Below are positions 60,841 through 64,000 of a DNA stretch of 64,000 nt, one piece after another. The notes below the pieces were generated by a model. It had not been told where the DNA came from and ran no database searches. It was given only the letters and a program-made list of their open reading frames with translations. This DNA comes from DAIOEK01 sp964648485 (GTDB lineage: Bacteria > Chloroflexota > Anaerolineae > Anaerolineales > Anaerolineaceae). The first letter of the stretch is position 1; the number at the start of each line of letters is the position of its first letter. Location of the stretch: assembly GCA_964648485.1 (NCBI GenBank), contig CAZYOF010000005.1, forward strand, positions 124,001 through 188,000, given 5' to 3'. The translations under genes and the position numbers were made by a program.

Positions 60841-61614
60841 TTAACGGGCAGGAAAATCTACGCCATTGACCCACTGGTTGAGGGTGGTGCGATCTCCACG
60901 GAAAACATTGACATCGGGGCGGGATGAGATGCCCGGCAGGGTGAAGCGGTCTCCGCTGCATTGCCAGAAAGTCCACGGCTGACAGCCGGGCGGACGCGGC
61001 ACGGCGTATGGCTGGTTGATTTTCATTGAAAGGTCAGACCAGTTCGGGGTAGTACTGAGATCGCGCCAGTAGGGGTACTGTGCCAGCCAAAGCGGATATT
61101 CGGGCAGCCAGTTGAGCATGGGGCGGGCGTATTCCATGACGAACGAGGTGCGCGTGTAGATGACCAGCCGTTTCTCGGGGTGTTCCTTGCGGATGAGGGT
61201 GGCGAGGGTGCGTGCGTTCTGCGAGATACGGCTTGGGCTGATGCGCGGGGATACAGCAATACGGCGGGAGCCCTTGCGTTTGCCGGAGAGGCTGGCGGAA
61301 AACTGGTTAGACCACTTATTCCAATCTGCCCAGTACTGCTCCACATCAAGGCAGAGAAACTGCCAGGGCAAGGTGCGGATAAAGGAGAGGAAAAAGCTCG
61401 CCTGGGCTTCATCGGGGCGAATGGGATCTGACCAGTGATAGACACCACAGGTCAGACCCGCGCTGCGCGCTTCGATGATGTGACGCTCGAGCGAGGGATC
61501 GCGCAGGTAGTCGCCCTGGGTGGCTTTGACCATGGCGAACTCTACACCCTTCGACTTGAGATACTTCCAATCGACCTTTTCGTCGTAATGAGATACATCG
61601 ATGCCAAGGATCAT
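60841..61614 (-). CDS. GH25 lysozyme (phage endolysin)
   Basis: A 257-residue glycoside hydrolase family 25 muramidase. The N-terminal pattern MILGIDVSHYDEKVDWKYLKSKGVEFAMVKATQG is diagnostic. The catalytic acidic pair lies in FLCLDVEQYW, and LVIYTRTSFVMEY, PLWLAQY and PWTFWQCSG follow the barrel strands. It has no signal peptide, as expected for an endolysin released through a holin, and a holin-like gene lies two genes upstream. The ATG at 61614 is preferred to a TTG at 61647 that overlaps the neighbour. Target: the glycan backbone of peptidoglycan. Confidence 0.9.
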   Translation of the reverse strand: MILGIDVSHYDEKVDWKYLKSKGVEFAMVKATQGDYLRDPSLERHIIEARSAGLTCGVYHWSDPIRPDEAQASFFLSFIRTLPWQFLCLDVEQYWADWNKWSNQFSASLSGKRKGSRRIAVSPRISPSRISQNARTLATLIRKEHPEKRLVIYTRTSFVMEYARPMLNWLPEYPLWLAQYPYWRDLSTTPNWSDLSMKINQPYAVPRPPGCQPWTFWQCSGDRFTLPGISSRPDVNVFRGDRTTLNQWVNGVDFPAR

Positions 61615-61631
61615 GGTGCTGCCTGTGCCTT

Positions 61632-62045
61632 TCAATTGAGAATCCAACCGCTCTCCCAGCAGGTGACATCGGCTGCCCGGAGGCGGGCAGATTTGACGGT
61701 GCCGAGGAGCCGGTCGAAGCGTTGGAGCAGGCGGCTGCCGAGGCTGGTAACGCCCTGGGGTAGCTCGGGCTGCAGGTTGAAGTGTTCCTGACGGTCGATG
61801 GTTTTAGCGGCGGCGATATAGCCCGCCGCACCCAGTACGAGGATGCCACAATCATGCTCTGGGATAGAGGTCAGACCTGCATCATCGAGACCGGAGAGAG
61901 TTTCTGGCTGTCCGCTGACCGCGCTGTACTCGCGCAGCGCCATGCGGATGCCTTCGCACAGCAATTCGCTGGAAAAGGTGAGGCGGGTGAGATCTTGCAG
62001 CAGGATTGCCACACGCCCTTCTATGGTTTGGTAATCAATGCTCAT
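61632..62045 (-). CDS. Putative phage head-tail connector protein
   Basis: A 137-residue helical protein. The opening YQTIEGRVAILLQDLTRLTFSSELLCEGIRMALREYS, and a later helix with LGAAGYIAAAKTIDRQEHFN, match the general pattern of gp6/DUF-type head-tail connector proteins in siphophages. This is a pattern-level assignment only. CCGGAGG lies before the ATG. It precedes the lysozyme gene. Confidence 0.55.
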   Translation of the reverse strand: MSIDYQTIEGRVAILLQDLTRLTFSSELLCEGIRMALREYSAVSGQPETLSGLDDAGLTSIPEHDCGILVLGAAGYIAAAKTIDRQEHFNLQPELPQGVTSLGSRLLQRFDRLLGTVKSARLRAADVTCWESGWILN

Positions 62046-62057
62046 GTGTACCTCCGG

Positions 62058-62240
62058 TTATGGTTTATCGGTAAGGATGGTTTTTGCCCCATCGGGCAGG
62101 ATGACGACCAGCCTGCCATCGGGGTAGATTTTTACAGAGAGGAGGTCATCCACCCGGCAGTTGTGCTGGCGACAGAACGTTGCCAGTTTTTGCTGGATGG
62201 GAGATGACCTGGTATTTTGGGTGTTCCGTTTGGTTTGCAT
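62058..62240 (-). CDS. Small prophage protein, 60 aa
   Basis: A short protein that I do not recognise. It is basic at the N-terminus and has a helix carrying Cys residues (LATFCRQHNCRVDDLLSVKIYPDGRLVVILPDGAKTIL). The CRQHNC pair could bind a metal or form a disulfide. GGGAGC upstream of ATG 62240 sets the start. It lies between the repeat-flanked holin-like gene and the connector-like gene. Confidence 0.5.
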   Translation of the reverse strand: MQTKRNTQNTRSSPIQQKLATFCRQHNCRVDDLLSVKIYPDGRLVVILPDGAKTILTDKP

Positions 62241-62283
62241 TTTGCTCCCGGGATGGTGTTCAGGATTGGACGGGCGGGACAAA

Positions 62284-62432
62284 GTTGGTGGGTCAGGCTC
62301 TGGTTTGCTGGTGGAGCGGGCTTCACCCTACTGCACGCGCAATGTGAAAAATGACAGTTGAAGCGAGAGGAGGGTGAAAGGAATGGGTGACCCCCCTCGA
62401 TCCCCCCCGAGTAGCTGGGGGAGGAAAAGTGG
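62284..62432. repeat. Single divergent copies of repeat A and repeat B
   Basis: 62284-62334 matches the 69-bp unit seen at 62851-63101 (GGTTTGCTGGTGGAGCGGGCTTCACCCTAC). It is followed, as at 63101, by a GCGCAAYGT...AATGACAG tail. 62384-62425 is a diverged copy of the CCCCCCTCGATCCCCCC hairpin unit of the repeat-B type. The two types therefore occur in the same order twice. Confidence 0.65.
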
Positions 62433-62438
62433 AAATTA

Positions 62439-62825
62439 TCAGGCTGCATGGTTCGGGCTTCGACCGGAGAGTCCATCTTGCACACCGGTGCCAAAGATAT
62501 AGGCGGACAGGGTGAGGATGATGGCGCTGACCTGTTCATCTGCCAGGGGAAAATCAGGGATGAATCCGCGCAGCAGGATGATTGCCAGACCGGCGAGTGC
62601 GCCCCAGAACTTGCGCGAGCGCAGCAGACCCTGGAGGGTTGTGGGGATTGAAGCGGGAGGGTTGCCCTCGATGGCGGTGCCGCAGATGTAGGCGGCGGTG
62701 AGGACAGCCAGGTCTGTGAGCGGTGCGGCGAGATCGGGCAGACCGGGCAGAAAGGCGGTTGCCGTGACAAGCAGCAGGCTGATGAGCGCTGCCCAAAATT
62801 TACGCGAGATGAGTATGGTTTGCAT
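62439..62825 (-). CDS. Holin-like membrane protein with internal duplication
   Basis: A 128-residue membrane protein built of two related halves of about 55 residues. Each begins SRKFWxAL, passes through a hydrophobic segment and a Pro turn (FLPGLPDLAAPL; FIPDFPLADEQV) and ends in a second segment with AYICGTAIEG or AYIFGTGVQDG. Four membrane segments result. Size, topology and the GH25 lysozyme two genes later suggest a holin. AAGGAGG precedes the ATG at 62825. The open frame upstream is filled by repeats. Confidence 0.65.
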   Translation of the reverse strand: MQTILISRKFWAALISLLLVTATAFLPGLPDLAAPLTDLAVLTAAYICGTAIEGNPPASIPTTLQGLLRSRKFWGALAGLAIILLRGFIPDFPLADEQVSAIILTLSAYIFGTGVQDGLSGRSPNHAA

Positions 62826-62850
62826 TTTCCTCCTTATTGGATGTTTTATT

Positions 62851-63101
62851 GGTAGGGCAGGTTCTGATTTGCTGATGGAGCAGGCTCCACCCTACAGGGC
62901 TGCCCAGACTTGGCTGGCTGGTGGGGCAGGTTCTGATTTGCTGATGGAGCAGGCTCCACCCTACGGGGCTGCCCAGATTTGACTGGCTGGTAGGGTAGGT
63001 TCTGGTTTGCTGGTGGAGCAGGCTCCACCCTACGGGGCTGCCCAGATTTGACTGGCTGGTAGGGTAGGTTCTGGTTTGCTGGTGGAGCAGGCTCCACCCT
63101 A
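62851..63101. repeat. Tandem repeat A: 69-bp unit, about 3.6 copies
   Basis: Units begin at 62851, 62920, 62989 and 63058, each opening GGTRGGGYAGGTTCTG and containing GGAGCAGGCTCCACCCTAC, with few differences. Because 69 is divisible by 3, both strands show long open frames, but these have no ribosome-binding site. GTAGGGT near the start of a unit can pair with ACCCTAC near its middle, and TGGAGC with GCTCCA, so each unit can fold. Confidence 0.9.
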
Positions 63102-63156
63102 CTTCATGCGCAGCGTTCAGAATGACAGGTGTATCTCCCCACAGAGCAGCAGGAGT

Positions 63157-63424
63157 GACCCCCCTCGGTCCCCCCATTCCAGAGAAATGGGGGGAAGATA
63201 CAGCGGAAGGAGTGAGCCTCCCGGTCCCCACACAGAGTGGGGGGATGGGGATGCGGAAGGGTTTGACCCCCTCGGTACCCCCATTCCAGAGAAATGGGGG
63301 GATGGGAAAGCGGAAGGGCCTGACCCCCCTCGGTCCCCCCATTCCAGAGAAATGGGGGGAAGATACAGCGGAAGGAGTGAGCCTCCCGGTCCCCACACAG
63401 AGTGGGGGGATGGGGATGCGGAAG
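63157..63424. repeat. Repeat B: G/C-rich hairpin units with 164-bp higher-order period
   Basis: Five units, each with a C-run, a short loop and a G-run. Examples are CCCCCCATTCCAG followed by AAATGGGGGG, and CCCCACACAGAGTGGGG. Each unit ends in GCGGAAGG or close to it. The first two units (from about 63158) recur almost unchanged from about 63322, so the array itself was duplicated with a 164-bp offset. The array abuts the end of the capsid gene. Confidence 0.85.
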
Positions 63425-63427
63425 ATT

Positions 63428-64000
63428 CTAGGCGACATTGCTCTTGTGCAGCGGGCGGAAGTCGTTCACCCAGACCGCCAGGAAATGGCGCACCTTGAGT
63501 CGGTGTTCATCGTTGGTGAACACGGTGTGGTTGAGCTCATCTCCGGCGATGAAGATTTCGGGCATCAGTCCGAAGCGCTCGGCGATGAAGATGGCGGGCA
63601 CAATGCGCGGATCGCAGACCGCCGCCCAATCTCCTGCATCTGTCCATTCGGGGACGGTGATCACATCTCCGGGCTGACCGCGCTGCTGGTTTTCGCTGTA
63701 GATGCTGGCGGCGTTCTCGAGCGAGGGGTAGAGGATCTTCATGGCGGTGAGCTGCAGGTTGCGGGGAACGAGCAGGTAGCGCGGATTGACCGCCACACGC
63801 GGTCCCGTGCCGTAAACTCCCGCGGCGTTTTTGACCAACATGGGCTGGTTGTAGATTGCCGTCGAGACCACCTCCCACTCGGCGGCGCTGAGGGCAGTGG
63901 TGAGCAGATTCTTGTGCCCGCCCGCCGTGGTGACGGCGGTGTTGTTGAAGAGCGCACCGCCATCTGCCATGAGCGGACCGGTGCCGCTGTTCTGGGTGAA
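63428..64000 (-). CDS. Phage major capsid protein, C-terminal part (Mu gpT-like)
   Basis: The frame is open to the window edge, so only about 190 C-terminal residues are seen. The pattern SGTGPLMADGGALFNN, then NPRYLLVPRNLQLTAMKIL, then AVCDPRIVPAIFIAERFG and HTVFTNDEHRLKVRHFLAVWVNDFRPLHKSNV fits Mu gpT-like and related HK97-fold major heads near their C-terminus. Base composition is clearly richer in G+C than the host genes. The gene is cut by the window, and repeats follow immediately after its stop. Confidence 0.75.
   Translation of the reverse strand, partial: FTQNSGTGPLMADGGALFNNTAVTTAGGHKNLLTTALSAAEWEVVSTAIYNQPMLVKNAAGVYGTGPRVAVNPRYLLVPRNLQLTAMKILYPSLENAASIYSENQQRGQPGDVITVPEWTDAGDWAAVCDPRIVPAIFIAERFGLMPEIFIAGDELNHTVFTNDEHRLKVRHFLAVWVNDFRPLHKSNVA

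Noticed and set aside
61023..61448. Alternative minus-strand ORF inside the GH25 lysozyme
   Set aside because: It is Ser/Pro/Ala-rich frame noise caused by high GC; the GH25 frame carries the catalytic motifs.
62851..63101. CRISPR array
   Set aside because: The repeats are contiguous 69-bp units with no unique spacers, and no cas genes are near. The Cas4-like nuclease at 4992 lies in a repair operon.
62800..63438. 212-codon open frame on the minus strand with repeated 23-residue units
   Set aside because: The units are the 69-bp tandem repeat read in frame; 69 is divisible by 3, so open frames arise on both strands. There is no ribosome-binding site and the frame runs across two unrelated repeat types.

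Overview
The window reads as a chromosomal segment of a Gram-positive-like, mesophilic Chloroflexota bacterium, most likely class Anaerolineae. This is inferred from gene content, not from a marker search. The signs are VanW, LCP and many lipobox proteins rich in Pro/Thr/Ala, an HrcA/CIRCE heat-shock operon, a T-box leader before pheST, KamA, PadR-HAAS pairs, sugar and peptide ABC importers without outer-membrane partners, and dnaG-rpoD adjacency. No rRNA, tRNA, CRISPR array or integrase is visible.

Layout. 1-196: a structured, G-rich non-coding stretch, then a small unknown gene. 608-8186: a recombination operon made of a degenerate UvrD-like protein, a complete UvrD-like helicase, a Cas4/AddB-type Fe-S nuclease and RecJ, resembling AddAB split into separate chains. 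8218-12235: promoter, T-box riboswitch, pheS, pheT. 12275-13621: kamA on the minus strand. 13921-19641: sigma-70 promoter with CIRCE, then hrcA-grpE-dnaK-dnaJ-prmA. 19732-28025: a membrane diguanylate cyclase, an HtpX-like protease, a PadR/HAAS pair with a palindromic operator, a thioredoxin-CcdA fusion and a VanW protein. 28122-31957: a Trm112-like protein, an LCP protein, a C39-like putative peptidase and a ROK regulator. 32046-35184: a sugar ABC importer without its own ATPase. 35403-37376: an S41-type lipoprotein.

37531-39587: a Mg/Co-chelatase-like AAA+ ORF followed in the -1 frame by a VWA ORF that has no credible start of its own. The two frames meet at a run of nine A. Slippage there would produce a fused AAA+-VWA (D-type) subunit as well as a free AAA+ (I-type) subunit from one gene. 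I regard this as the most interesting signal in the window. 39625-41401: SHOCT-like, NifU-like, cNMP-binding and OsmC proteins. 41490-50612: a complete Dpp/Opp-type peptide importer, a cytochrome c lipoprotein and a further peptide-binding lipoprotein. 50680-57165: dnaG-rpoD, two membrane-anchored unknowns, degV and an unknown. 57223-58781 (minus): two small c-type cytochrome lipoproteins and an SH3 lipoprotein.

58860-64000 (minus): a visibly more GC-rich prophage-like late module that ends at the window edge. From upstream to downstream it has a capsid C-terminus, a 600-bp block of repeats, a holin-like protein, a small protein, a connector-like protein, a GH25 lysozyme and several structural-type unknowns. 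The repeats are four copies of a 69-bp tandem unit plus hairpin-rich G/C units. No portal, terminase, tail tape measure or integrase falls inside the window, so its extent and activity cannot be judged.

Regulatory themes. Both main solute-binding-protein genes carry a perfect AGGAGGTGAT about 70-80 nt upstream of the true start, separate from the working ribosome-binding site, and both are followed by a strong hairpin before the permease genes. Several genes have a TATAAT-like box only 6-11 nt before the start codon and no Shine-Dalgarno, which suggests leaderless or near-leaderless mRNAs.
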